Of a DNA stretch of 64,000 nucleotides, positions 46,608-54,106 are shown piece by piece (the stretch's first letter is position 1; each line of letters starts with the position of its first letter). The notes beneath the pieces were generated by a model, which worked only from the letters and a program-made list of their open reading frames with translations, had not been told where the DNA came from and searched no databases. Source of the DNA: Mycobacterium szulgai (GTDB lineage Bacteria > Actinomycetota > Actinomycetes > Mycobacteriales > Mycobacteriaceae). The stretch spans positions 124,001 to 188,000 of the forward strand of contig NZ_LQPW01000031.1 of the NCBI RefSeq assembly GCF_002116635.1. The letters run 5' to 3'. The position numbers and the translations under genes are program-made.

Positions 46608-46808
46608 TTGTCCACCTTCAAGCGGTACCTCGGCTTTCAGCTGATGATGTTCGTATTCGGCATCGTCGGGCCGATCTTCTTGATCATGTTCTTCGCCACC
46701 CAGCCCGACCCGGCCATGAAGTGGGCGTATTGGGCGGGGCTTTTCGTCACCTACTTCGACATAGTGATCGCACTCGGGCTCACCAAGTCGACCGGCAATA
46801 TCTCCTGA
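46608..46808 (+). CDS. Small two-helix membrane protein
   Basis: 66 aa, TTG start at 46608 with a GAGGGGAGA ribosome site. Two hydrophobic helices (about 9-30 and 38-58): FQLMMFVFGIVGPIFLIMFF and WAYWAGLFVTYFDIVIALGL. TATGCT at 46572-46577 is a likely -10, giving a leader of about 25 nt. It is unknown whether it belongs to the peptide cluster starting 115 bp downstream; its size would suit an accessory or immunity protein, but it could equally be an unrelated conserved membrane protein. Confidence 0.7.
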   Translation: MSTFKRYLGFQLMMFVFGIVGPIFLIMFFATQPDPAMKWAYWAGLFVTYFDIVIALGLTKSTGNIS

Positions 46809-46888
46809 CCAGCTAATTGGTCAATTTGCCTCCATTTCGGGGCCGGTTACTGGGCGTCGTGGCCGTGGCCCGGCCGGACACCTCTCAT

Positions 46889-46894
46889 TAGGCT
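46889..46894 (+). promoter_or_regulatory. Candidate -10 box for the precursor-peptide cluster
   Basis: TAGGCT fits the mycobacterial TANNNT -10 consensus and lies 29 nt before the first mini-gene ATG, allowing a short leader with the GAGG site. No good -35 is apparent. A second candidate, TAAGCT at 47227-47232, precedes the third mini-gene. Confidence 0.4.
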
Positions 46895-46923
46895 CACCGC
46901 CCAACCGAATTGAGGCGATGACC

Positions 46924-47008
46924 ATGTCCCACGAACTGCTGTTCAAGCGAGAAGCAGACGGTGTACGCGGCCGTTTACGGCTTCTTCGGCGACGACGTCG
47001 TCGAGTGA
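46924..47008 (+). pseudogene. Frameshifted copy 1 of the 27-aa RiPP precursor
   Basis: Starts MSHELLF like the later copies, but one extra A in the run after codon 7 (ttcaagcgagaag; copy 3 has ttcagcgagaag) shifts the frame. Removing it restores a 27-codon gene: MSHELLFSEK, then QTVYAAVYG, then FFGDDVVE, ending at the TGA 47006-47008. Even corrected, it lacks the Cys at position 21. Its ribosome site (GAGG) is also weaker than those of copies 2-4. As it stands, the shifted frame runs without a stop into copy 2 (ending 47130). Degenerate copy is the simplest reading; sequencing error or programmed frameshifting are alternatives. Confidence 0.75.
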
Positions 47009-47046
47009 GCAGCCAACCCCGGCTGAGTAGACAAAAGGAGGTGATA

Positions 47047-47130
47047 ATGCTCCACGAGCTGCTGTTTTGCGAGAAGGCGACTGTGTACGGAGCGCAGTTC
47101 AGTTTCTGCGGTGACGACGTCGTCGAATGA
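47047..47130 (+). CDS. RiPP precursor peptide, copy 2 (27 aa)
   Basis: 27 codons: begins MLHELLFCEK, middle ATVYGAQFS, ends FCGDDVVE. The ribosome site AAAGGAGGTGATA is near-perfect, implying heavy translation. It has Cys at positions 8 and 21. Positions shared with all copies are H3-E4-L5-L6-F7, E9-K10, F20, G22-D23-D24 and E27; residues 11-19 vary. Conservation at both ends with a variable centre, tandem copies and the YcaO/TfuA genes downstream mark it as a modification substrate. Where leader ends and core begins is unknown. Confidence 0.8.
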   Translation: MLHELLFCEKATVYGAQFSFCGDDVVE

Positions 47131-47312
47131 GCGGATCCGCGCGACCAGCCGCGCGTGTGCAAACTGCCCCCCTGCGGCGCCCGGTCAGTGGGCGAAACGC
47201 CCATGGCAGCTGGGCAGATGCCCGTTTAAGCTCGCCCTGCGCGAAAGTGCGCGGCATCTCGGCGAATCCTATGCGGTACATGACGGCATGCGAAGGAAGC
47301 GAGGAGGTGACC

Positions 47313-47396
47313 ATGTCCCACGAGCTGCTGTTCAGCGAGAAGCAGACGGTGTACGGAGCCTATTTGGCTTTCTGCGGCGACGACGTTGTCGAGTGA
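47313..47396 (+). CDS. RiPP precursor peptide, copy 3 (27 aa)
   Basis: 27 codons: MSHELLFSEK, then QTVYGAYLA, then FCGDDVVE. Position 8 is Ser instead of Cys; Cys21 is kept. Ribosome site GAGGAGGTGACC. It is the copy closest to frameshifted copy 1 in both coding and flanking bases (tgaccatgtcccacga, gagtgagcag), so the two probably arose by duplication. A perfect 15-bp stem-loop follows 24 bp after the stop. Confidence 0.8.
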   Translation: MSHELLFSEKQTVYGAYLAFCGDDVVE

Positions 47397-47420
47397 GCAG
47401 ATAACCACCGATCTGAACGT

Positions 47421-47460
47421 CCGCGGAATCCCGTCGTCGCGTCGAGACGGGATTCCGCGG
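47421..47460 (+). terminator. Perfect 15-bp stem-loop after precursor copy 3
   Basis: ccgcggaatcccgtc (47421-47435) and gacgggattccgcgg (47446-47460) are perfect inverted copies with a 10-nt loop. No U-tract. Located between two precursor genes, it probably acts as partial terminator or 3' RNA stabiliser, raising precursor mRNA above that of the maturation genes. Confidence 0.75.
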
Positions 47461-47499
47461 CACCCCTGGTGATCTCCAAGCAGGGAGGAGGTGAACCAC

Positions 47500-47583
47500 A
47501 TGTCACACGAACTCCTGTTCTGCGAGAAGGAATCCGCGCACTCGTCTTCTTTCATGTTCTGCGGCGATGACGCCATCGAGTGA
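47500..47583 (+). CDS. RiPP precursor peptide, copy 4 (27 aa)
   Basis: 27 codons: MSHELLFCEK, then ESAHSSSFM, then FCGDDAIE. It is the most divergent intact copy, yet keeps length, Cys8, Cys21 and the F-C-G-D-D block exactly, which is strong evidence of selection on those positions. Synonymous third-base changes (tca, gaa, ctc) relative to copies 2-3 also show it is really translated. Ribosome site GGGAGGAGGTGAACCAC. A homologous stem-loop follows. Confidence 0.82.
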   Translation: MSHELLFCEKESAHSSSFMFCGDDAIE

Positions 47584-47607
47584 GCGCCACATCGATCCGA
47601 ACACCGT

Positions 47608-47637
47608 GGGTCCCGTCGTCTCATCGAGACGGAACCC
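47608..47637 (+). terminator. Stem-loop after precursor copy 4, related to the one after copy 3
   Basis: gggtcccgtc (47608-47617) pairs with gacggaaccc (47628-47637) at 9 of 10 positions, with a 10-nt loop similar in sequence to that of the hairpin at 47421-47460 (cccgtcgtc ... tcgagacgg shared). It separates the precursors from the ycaO gene 48 bp downstream, so read-through would set the ratio of enzyme to substrate. Confidence 0.65.
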
Positions 47638-47685
47638 CGCTATGTCCCCGCTATCTCAAAAGCACGATCCACAGAAAGAAACGCG

Positions 47686-48936
47686 ATGTCCGAAGCGGCA
47701 GCCGTAGCCGTCGACATGCTGACTGGGCCGGACTGGTCGCACTGGCCGAAGCGGGTATTGGGTTCCGGCGACCCGACGACGATCGGGCATCGGGACGGGA
47801 CGTACCGCGTCGTCAGCCCCGATGAGACCTGGCTGGCCGTGCAACCCCTGCTCGAAACTGCCGGCATCACCCGAGTTGCCGATCTGACCTGGCTGGACGA
47901 AATCGGCATTCCCACTGTCCAAGCCGTGCGGCCCGCCTCTGTGACGTTGTCGGTGAGCCAGGGCAAGGCCCGCACCTACCGCGCTGCTCAAGTCTCGGCG
48001 GTGATGGAATCCCTGGAGACTTGGCACGTCGAGAACGTCACCCCTGACCTATTCCACACGGCGGCAACCGAACTCGCTGCAGACCTGACCTACGATCCCG
48101 CGCAACTGCGCCGGCCGTACGGCGGCCTTTACCACCCCGACGCGAAGCTGGACTGGATGATCGCCACGACATTGCTGACCGGCCGCCGAACCTGGGTCCC
48201 GTGGGGCGCCGTCGCGGTGACCGTGGCAATCAGTGACTGCTGGGCCGCGCCGATGTTCGCGATGGACACCAACGGATTGGCATCGGGCAACAGCTATCAC
48301 GAGGCCACCCTGCACGCGCTGTATGAGCTCATGGAACGGCACAGCCTGGCCAAGGGCGTCGCGGGCTCCACCATGTTTGAGGTGCCCATCGACGATGTCG
48401 CCGGCTCGGATTCCGCCGGTCTGGTTGAGATGATCTACCAAGCCGGCAACGAACTGTACCTGGCGCGAATCGACACCTGGGACGGCTATCACTGCTTTGC
48501 CGCCGACCTGGTCTCACCGATGACCGAAATTCCGTTCTGCGGCTTCGGATTACACCACGACCCCAACGTAGCGTTGTCGCGGGCCATCACCGAAGCCGCG
48601 CAGTCGCGGCTCACCGCGATCAGCGGAGCCCGCGAGGACCTGCCGTCGGCGATTTACCAGCGTTTCGCCAAGGTGCACAACTTTGCCCCGGCCGGCCACA
48701 CCATAAAATCGATGCCCCGCGCCGAGCCGATCCGGTGGCAGAGTCGCACAACCGACTCGCTGTCGGAACTGGTGGCCTCGGCGGCCACGGCGGTGGCGCA
48801 ACGCAGTGGCACCGAACCGCTGGCGGTCGTGTGCGACATCGCCGACAGCAGCGTACCGGTCGTGAAGGTCGTCGCCCCGGGACTGGAGGCCACCGACTCA
48901 TCGCCGATCCGGACCCCGCTGGAGGAGTCGGAATGA
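47686..48936 (+). CDS. YcaO-domain ATP-dependent peptide-backbone modifying enzyme
   Basis: 416 aa. YcaO ATP/Mg motifs in order: LSVSQGKARTYRAAQVSAVMESLETW (about 88-113), YHEATLHALYELMERHSLAK (about 203-222), and ALSRAITEAAQSRLTAISGARED (about 294-316). PVVKVVAPGLE near the end is typical. YcaO enzymes activate the peptide amide oxygen by phosphorylation. With no E1/ocin-ThiF partner but a TfuA gene, the predicted reaction is thioamide formation rather than azoline. ATG 47686 with weak GAAAG site; overlaps tfuA by 4 bp (ATGA). Confidence 0.9.
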   Translation: MSEAAAVAVDMLTGPDWSHWPKRVLGSGDPTTIGHRDGTYRVVSPDETWLAVQPLLETAGITRVADLTWLDEIGIPTVQAVRPASVTLSVSQGKARTYRAAQVSAVMESLETWHVENVTPDLFHTAATELAADLTYDPAQLRRPYGGLYHPDAKLDWMIATTLLTGRRTWVPWGAVAVTVAISDCWAAPMFAMDTNGLASGNSYHEATLHALYELMERHSLAKGVAGSTMFEVPIDDVAGSDSAGLVEMIYQAGNELYLARIDTWDGYHCFAADLVSPMTEIPFCGFGLHHDPNVALSRAITEAAQSRLTAISGAREDLPSAIYQRFAKVHNFAPAGHTIKSMPRAEPIRWQSRTTDSLSELVASAATAVAQRSGTEPLAVVCDIADSSVPVVKVVAPGLEATDSSPIRTPLEESE

Positions 48937-50435
48937 CACCTGCAGTGACGCGCGCGGCGACGGGCCCGGAAAGAATCGTCGTCACCGCCGGACCCACGAT
49001 CGGCGCCGGCGAAATCCGCGCTGTCGTGCCCAATGCCGAAGTGGTACAACCGATTGCGTTCGGTGACGCGTTCCGCTACGGATTGGGTGCGGGCGACACG
49101 CTGCTCATCGTCGACGGGCTGTTCTACCAGCAGGCCTCTGTTCGGCACAAAGAGCTGCTGACCTTGATGGACGACGGCGTCCGGGTGGTCGGGTCCTCCA
49201 GCATGGGGGCGCTGCGCGCTGCCGAACTCCACCCGTTCGGCATGGAAGGTTACGGCTGGGTCTTCGAGGGGTACCGGGACGGCCTTCTGGAAGCCGACGA
49301 TGAGGTGGGGATGGTGCACGGCGATCCCGATGACGGTTATCCGGTCTTCGTCGATGCGCTGGTCAACATCCGCCACACCGTGGCGCGCGCCGTCGAATCC
49401 GGTTTGTTACCAGATTCATTGGCGAACCAGCTCATCGAAACAGCGCGCAACACCCCCTTCACCATGCGCACCTGGAATCGGCTGCTGGATGCGGTCGGGG
49501 TGCGTGAAAACCGGATTCTGGCACGGCAATTGCAATCGTTGCGGGTGGACATCAAGCATGCCGACGCCGTCCTCGCGCTGCGTCAGCTCGCCAGCGAGCC
49601 GAAGTTCGCCGCTGTCCGGCCGGGCCCGCCGCCGACCGCATGGTCGGAGCGCTGGCGGCAGCGGTGGGCGCCACCGACGCCCGTCTCGGTCGCAGCCGCC
49701 GACGGCGACCCGTCGGTTGTCGAGGTCACCGACGCCGACGTGCTCTCGCTGCTGAGCGTGTGCGCGACCGACCGGTGGGCCTACCTGCCGGCCCTGGAGC
49801 AGGTGGCGGCCTGGTACTGGACTTTGACCCATCCTGACCAGCCCGGCAGTGTGCGGGAACGGGCGAATCGTGCCGTCGCCGAAGCGCCGGCCACCGGTTA
49901 CCGGGACGCCCTGGAAGCGGTGGCCCATCGTTACGCACGGGCCAGGGGCGTCATCGACGAGTCCGGCTTTCCCGAGCCCGTCAAATTGCAATGGCTGACC
50001 GCGGAGGAGAACGAAAGCCTGTGCCACGACCCGGCCGGCGTCTCGGGGCGGGTGATCACTCGCACGCTGTTCTTCGCCCGATCCCTACCAGCCGAACAGC
50101 ACTACCTTGAGCTGCTGCGGGAAGATCCGAGGCTGCCGAAATGGCGGGCCATGACGGCCCGGGCCCTGGCGATGCGGGACAGCCTGGCGCGCCAAAAGCC
50201 GCATCTCAATCTGCGCCGGCCAGACCCGACGCTGCTGAAGACGCTGTTCAGTGCCCGGTGGGGCGCCCCGGTGGACCGCATCGAATTGGCCAGTCGCGGC
50301 TTGCTGAGCGACGGCGCGTTCTACACCGCCGCGACCATATTCGCCGTGGCGGCCGCCGATGGCCAACTGCCAACCATCGAGGTCGGCAGATTGGGTGTGG
50401 CAGAACAGTTTTCGCTCACGAAGCCGGCACGCTAG
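48933..50435 (+). CDS. TfuA-domain protein with long C-terminal extension
   Basis: 500 aa. Residues about 15-140 are a TfuA domain: ERIVVTAGPTIGAGEIRAVVPNAEVVQPIAFGDA, DGLFYQQASVRHKELLTLMDDGVRVVGSSSMGALRAAEL, then DGLLEADDEVGMVHG. TfuA proteins work with YcaO in thioamidation (thioviridamide-type RiPPs, thioglycine of methyl-CoM reductase), probably helping sulfur delivery. The remaining about 350 residues are mostly helical and not recognised; they make the protein about twice the size of a minimal TfuA. The ATG at 48933 overlaps the ycaO stop and is preceded by GGAGGAG. Confidence 0.88.
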   Translation: MTPAVTRAATGPERIVVTAGPTIGAGEIRAVVPNAEVVQPIAFGDAFRYGLGAGDTLLIVDGLFYQQASVRHKELLTLMDDGVRVVGSSSMGALRAAELHPFGMEGYGWVFEGYRDGLLEADDEVGMVHGDPDDGYPVFVDALVNIRHTVARAVESGLLPDSLANQLIETARNTPFTMRTWNRLLDAVGVRENRILARQLQSLRVDIKHADAVLALRQLASEPKFAAVRPGPPPTAWSERWRQRWAPPTPVSVAAADGDPSVVEVTDADVLSLLSVCATDRWAYLPALEQVAAWYWTLTHPDQPGSVRERANRAVAEAPATGYRDALEAVAHRYARARGVIDESGFPEPVKLQWLTAEENESLCHDPAGVSGRVITRTLFFARSLPAEQHYLELLREDPRLPKWRAMTARALAMRDSLARQKPHLNLRRPDPTLLKTLFSARWGAPVDRIELASRGLLSDGAFYTAATIFAVAAADGQLPTIEVGRLGVAEQFSLTKPAR

Positions 50436-50468
50436 GGCCGTCGCAAAGCCGGCCGTAGAATGGCGCTG

Positions 50469-51830
50469 ATGCCAAAAAGCGCCACGACCGCCGCCGACAA
50501 GTCTCCCAGGTTTCCACCCGGACGCCGGCTCCCGCGATGGATGCAGGCGGCGTTCATGTTCGGCCACGGGCCGCATTTCATTGCCGCCTGCCATCGCCGC
50601 TACGGCGACGTCTTCACGTTGCGCATCACCTCGCTGGGCACCCTGGTGTACCTGGCCAACCCGGCCCACATCAAGACGGTGTTCGCCGGCGATCCGGCGG
50701 TTTTTCATGCCGGCGAAGCGAACTCGATGTTGCGCGGCATGCTGGGCGACAGTTCGCTGCTGGTGATCGACGACGATGTGCACCGGGACCGGCGCCGGCT
50801 GATGATGCCGCCGTTCCACCGCGACGCCGTGGCACGCCAGGCCGGCCTGATGGCCGAGATCGCCGCGGCCAACATCGCCGGGTGGCCGGTGGGCGAACCG
50901 TTCGCGGTCGCGCCCAGAATGGCTGAGATCACCCTCGAGGTGATCTTGCGGACGGTCATCGGCGCCACCGACCCCGCGCGGCTGGCCGCGCTGCGCGAGG
51001 TGATGCCGCAGCTACTCCGCGTGGGAGTCTGGGAGACCCTCGCGATCGCCAATCCGGAACTGATCGGACAGCGGCCGTGGCGGGGGCTGCGGCGGCGCAT
51101 TCAGGAAGCCGACCGGCTGCTCTACGCCGAAATCGCCGACCGGCGAGCAGATCCCGATCTGGACACACGCACCGACACCCTGGCGATGCTGGTGCGGGCC
51201 GGGGACACGATGACCGACCGGGAATTGCGTGACCAGCTGATGACGCTGCTGGTGGCCGGTCACGACACGACGGCGACCGCGCTGTCCTGGGCGCTGGAGC
51301 GTCTCACCCGTCATCCGGTCATCCTGGCCAACGCGGTGCGCGCCGCCCAGGCAGGCGCCTCGGGCGATCCGGCCGGAGACGAGTACCTCGACGCGGTGGC
51401 CAAGGAGACGCTGCGGATCCGTCCGGTGGTGTCGGATGTGGGGCGGTTGTTGACCGAGCCGGTCGAGGTGGCCGGATATCTGCTGCCCGCCGGCGCGATG
51501 GTCGTCCCGTCGATAGCGCTGGTCCACGCGAACGACTCGATATACCCCGATGCGGATCGGTTCGACCCGGATCGCATGCTCGGCGCCGCGCTGACGCCGA
51601 CCACCTGGTTGCCGTTCGGCGGCGGCAACCGGCGCTGCCTCGGCGCCACTTTCGCGATGACCGAAATGCGGGTAGTGCTCCGAGAAGTGTTGCGCCGCAC
51701 CGAGTTAGACACGACCGATGGGCCCGGCGAACGGCCCAAGCTCAAGCACGTCATCCAGGTACCGCGCGACGGCGCCCGTATCCGCGTCAGCGCTTTCAGG
51801 GACGTCCCGAAACCGAGCTTGGCAGTTTGA
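50469..51830 (+). CDS. Cytochrome P450, CYP135B-like
   Basis: 453 aa. I-helix LLVAGHDTTATALSW, K-helix ExxR in AKETLRIRP, and heme-ligand loop FGGGNRRCLGATFA (axial Cys) are intact. The sequence closely resembles what I recall of CYP135B1 (Rv0568), including FHAGEANSML and DDDVHRDRRRLMMPPFHRDAVARQAG. TAGAAT at 50456-50461 ends 7 nt before the ATG at 50469, a leaderless promoter, so I prefer it to the ATG at 50460. It starts 33 bp after tfuA and could still be co-transcribed, but synteny with Rv0568 suggests it is core and not part of the peptide pathway. The 3' end overlaps the convergent FUSC gene by 35 bp. Confidence 0.9.
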   Translation: MPKSATTAADKSPRFPPGRRLPRWMQAAFMFGHGPHFIAACHRRYGDVFTLRITSLGTLVYLANPAHIKTVFAGDPAVFHAGEANSMLRGMLGDSSLLVIDDDVHRDRRRLMMPPFHRDAVARQAGLMAEIAAANIAGWPVGEPFAVAPRMAEITLEVILRTVIGATDPARLAALREVMPQLLRVGVWETLAIANPELIGQRPWRGLRRRIQEADRLLYAEIADRRADPDLDTRTDTLAMLVRAGDTMTDRELRDQLMTLLVAGHDTTATALSWALERLTRHPVILANAVRAAQAGASGDPAGDEYLDAVAKETLRIRPVVSDVGRLLTEPVEVAGYLLPAGAMVVPSIALVHANDSIYPDADRFDPDRMLGAALTPTTWLPFGGGNRRCLGATFAMTEMRVVLREVLRRTELDTTDGPGERPKLKHVIQVPRDGARIRVSAFRDVPKPSLAV

Positions 51831-54093
51831 GTCCGGCGTCGGCGCCCAAATGGGTGGCGGCGGTGACGACGGCCCGTTCGATGCGGCGCAGCGAGTGCAA
51901 GGCGCTGAGCAGCCGTCGCGCATTGTCCTCCAGCTCGGCGCGGCCAGACGGGTCGTCCTGCTGCCTGGTCAGGGTCTCGGCGGTGTCGAGGAAGTCCGAC
52001 GCCCCGACGATGGTCACTTCGTGGGCTCCCTCGAGCGCGGAAACCAGCGCTTCGATGTTGCGCTGAATCTGGTTCGCCGCGCTGGTGACGGCGTCGGACA
52101 ACTCGTCGCTGCAGTGCGGGTCGTGGTACTGCTCGCTGCGGCGAGCCAGATTTCGTCCGTAGCGGTCACAGGCGGTGAACAGCCGCAAGCTTTTCTGAAT
52201 GGTGCGCCGTCCGGCGAAGCCGGCCACCCCGGCCAGCAGCGGCTTGGCGGTTTCCCGGAACTTCTGCATGTCGCGGTCGAGCTGACGGGCTTGCTCGGTT
52301 GGGCTCGTGGTCTCGTCGTCGTCGAACATGGTCGCGACCGACGCCTGGATGAGAGCGGACAACGACGTCAAGAAGGACCGGGTGTCATTGCGGATGGTCG
52401 TCCGAATGTTGGTGGGCAACACCAGGATTGCGACCGTGACGCCGATGACGGCGCCGATCGCGGTCTCTTCGATGCGCAGCATCAGCACCCCGAAGCTGAA
52501 TTTGCCCAGTAGTCCGTACAACAGCGCCAGCATGGTGGTGATCCAGAAGGTCATCAGACTGTAGGTGACCTTCATGAAATAGAAAGCGCAGAACAGGCAT
52601 ACGAAGATCAGCGCCAGCGACTCGACCTTGTTGCCGGCCACCAGCGTGGCGATGAGCATGCCACTGGGTACGCCCAGCACTGTGCCGAGCAGACGCTGCC
52701 AGCCCTTGGTCAGGGTTTCGCCCCACGAGTTGGTGCCGGCGAAGATGACGAACGCTGCGATCACCGCCCAATACCAGCGCGCCGGCGACACCAACTCGCC
52801 GGTGATGATTGCAAGTGCGGCGGCAATGGAAACCTGGATGGCCTGCCGAGTCGTCGGCAACAACCCGCTGGGGGATTGATCATCGGAGTCCACCGCATGC
52901 GGCTGTGGCGCGGGACGGGCGGATTCGGCGGGTTCGCCGTGTCCGGCGTGCTCGGCGTGCTCGACCAGGGCCCGGACTTCGGCGGTGGCATTGGCCGCCG
53001 AGACGATCGCCAGGGCAAGGCGGCGAACGAGGGCGCTTTCGTCGTTTTGAGTGGCTGAGGTCGGACTGGGTTGGTTGTCCAGCACCTCTTGAGCTCGGCT
53101 GGCTGCCCCCCGCAGGCCCTGGGGTTCGGGCACCCGGATGGCCCAGGCCAACTGGGTTAGAGCGCCGGCCAGTTCGATGCGCGTGTCCGCCGGAACTCGC
53201 GCGCCGTTCAGTGCGACCCGCTGTCCGGCGATCGCCACCCATTCGACGGCGAGTTCGGCGTCGAACAGCCACGGCGCCAGATGCTCGCCGCTCACCCCAG
53301 GCCACAGCGTGGCCGGGTTGTACTTGTCCTCGATCTGGCTTTGCACCATCAGCGCGGTCGAGTTCAGTCGGGCGATCCGCGTGTGCATGCGGCGACGCCG
53401 CCGTTGGTCAAGACGGCCAGCCCGGATCGCCTCGGCGGTGGTGTCGACGACGATGGCCATTCGCGCCCGCAGTGAGCGGATTGTCGCCCGCAGGACGCGT
53501 TCTGGCCGATCGGGCAGCACGTAAGTGCTCATCACGAAGGTGCACAGCGTGCCCACCAGCACAGCGCCGATCATCCACGGCAGCTCGGCCGGGCCGGCCC
53601 GCAGGTACAAGGTGAAGAAGTACGCCATGAACGCGACCATGCCCAGCGCCCGGCCGCGGGCATCGAAACGGCGGATATAGACCGCGACGAACACGATCAC
53701 CACGAACACGAGGTCGGCGGCGACTTGGTGGCGGGCCAGCAGCGCAGCGGCGGTGATGGAAAGCGCGGCCGGCAACGGCAGCAGGGCCATCGTTATCCGT
53801 TGCTGACGGGGGTCGGGTTCGGTGACCGAACGTGCGGCGATCATGGTGATGACGACGCCGAGCAGCGCAACGGTCAGCGGCTGCCCGGTTGCGCGGGTCA
53901 ACAAGTACAGCGCCACTAGGGAGCAGGCCAGTGCGGCCGTCGTGCGGCTGGCCATCCGCAGCCGCAGCAGTCCCGGATCGGAACCGACCGTCCAGATACG
54001 CGCCCGCTGATACAACGCGGCCAGCCAGGCGAAAGGCGTTGCAGCCGAATTAGTTTCGGTAGTGCGAAGCGGAATGGGTGAAGCTTCGTTCAT
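51796..54093 (-). CDS. FUSC-family membrane protein (aromatic acid exporter-like)
   Basis: 765 aa in two membrane blocks: about six helices at residues 45-180 and another six at about 425-550, each followed by a cytoplasmic helical region, the layout of FUSC/YccS/AaeB proteins. VSPARWYWAVIAAFVIFAGTNSWGETLTKGWQRLLGTVLGVPSG is the conserved FUSC core. Such proteins export aromatic or other small acids. ATG at 54093, 13 bp after the secreted-peptidase stop, so the two are probably co-transcribed. Confidence 0.87.
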   Translation of the reverse strand: MNEASPIPLRTTETNSAATPFAWLAALYQRARIWTVGSDPGLLRLRMASRTTAALACSLVALYLLTRATGQPLTVALLGVVITMIAARSVTEPDPRQQRITMALLPLPAALSITAAALLARHQVAADLVFVVIVFVAVYIRRFDARGRALGMVAFMAYFFTLYLRAGPAELPWMIGAVLVGTLCTFVMSTYVLPDRPERVLRATIRSLRARMAIVVDTTAEAIRAGRLDQRRRRRMHTRIARLNSTALMVQSQIEDKYNPATLWPGVSGEHLAPWLFDAELAVEWVAIAGQRVALNGARVPADTRIELAGALTQLAWAIRVPEPQGLRGAASRAQEVLDNQPSPTSATQNDESALVRRLALAIVSAANATAEVRALVEHAEHAGHGEPAESARPAPQPHAVDSDDQSPSGLLPTTRQAIQVSIAAALAIITGELVSPARWYWAVIAAFVIFAGTNSWGETLTKGWQRLLGTVLGVPSGMLIATLVAGNKVESLALIFVCLFCAFYFMKVTYSLMTFWITTMLALLYGLLGKFSFGVLMLRIEETAIGAVIGVTVAILVLPTNIRTTIRNDTRSFLTSLSALIQASVATMFDDDETTSPTEQARQLDRDMQKFRETAKPLLAGVAGFAGRRTIQKSLRLFTACDRYGRNLARRSEQYHDPHCSDELSDAVTSAANQIQRNIEALVSALEGAHEVTIVGASDFLDTAETLTRQQDDPSGRAELEDNARRLLSALHSLRRIERAVVTAATHLGADAGLKLPSSVSGRP

Positions 54094-54106
54094 CACGGCC
54101 GGGTGC

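Noticed and set aside
46918..47130. A real 70-aa protein formed by copy 1 joined to copy 2
   Set aside because: The middle is Arg-rich shifted sequence, and the 27-codon unit with its own strong ribosome site is repeated three more times. Kept only as a curiosity under findings.
48735..48932. Upstream start for the TfuA gene at 48735
   Set aside because: It lies inside ycaO in another frame; the ATG at 48933 has GGAGGAG and the usual ATGA coupling.
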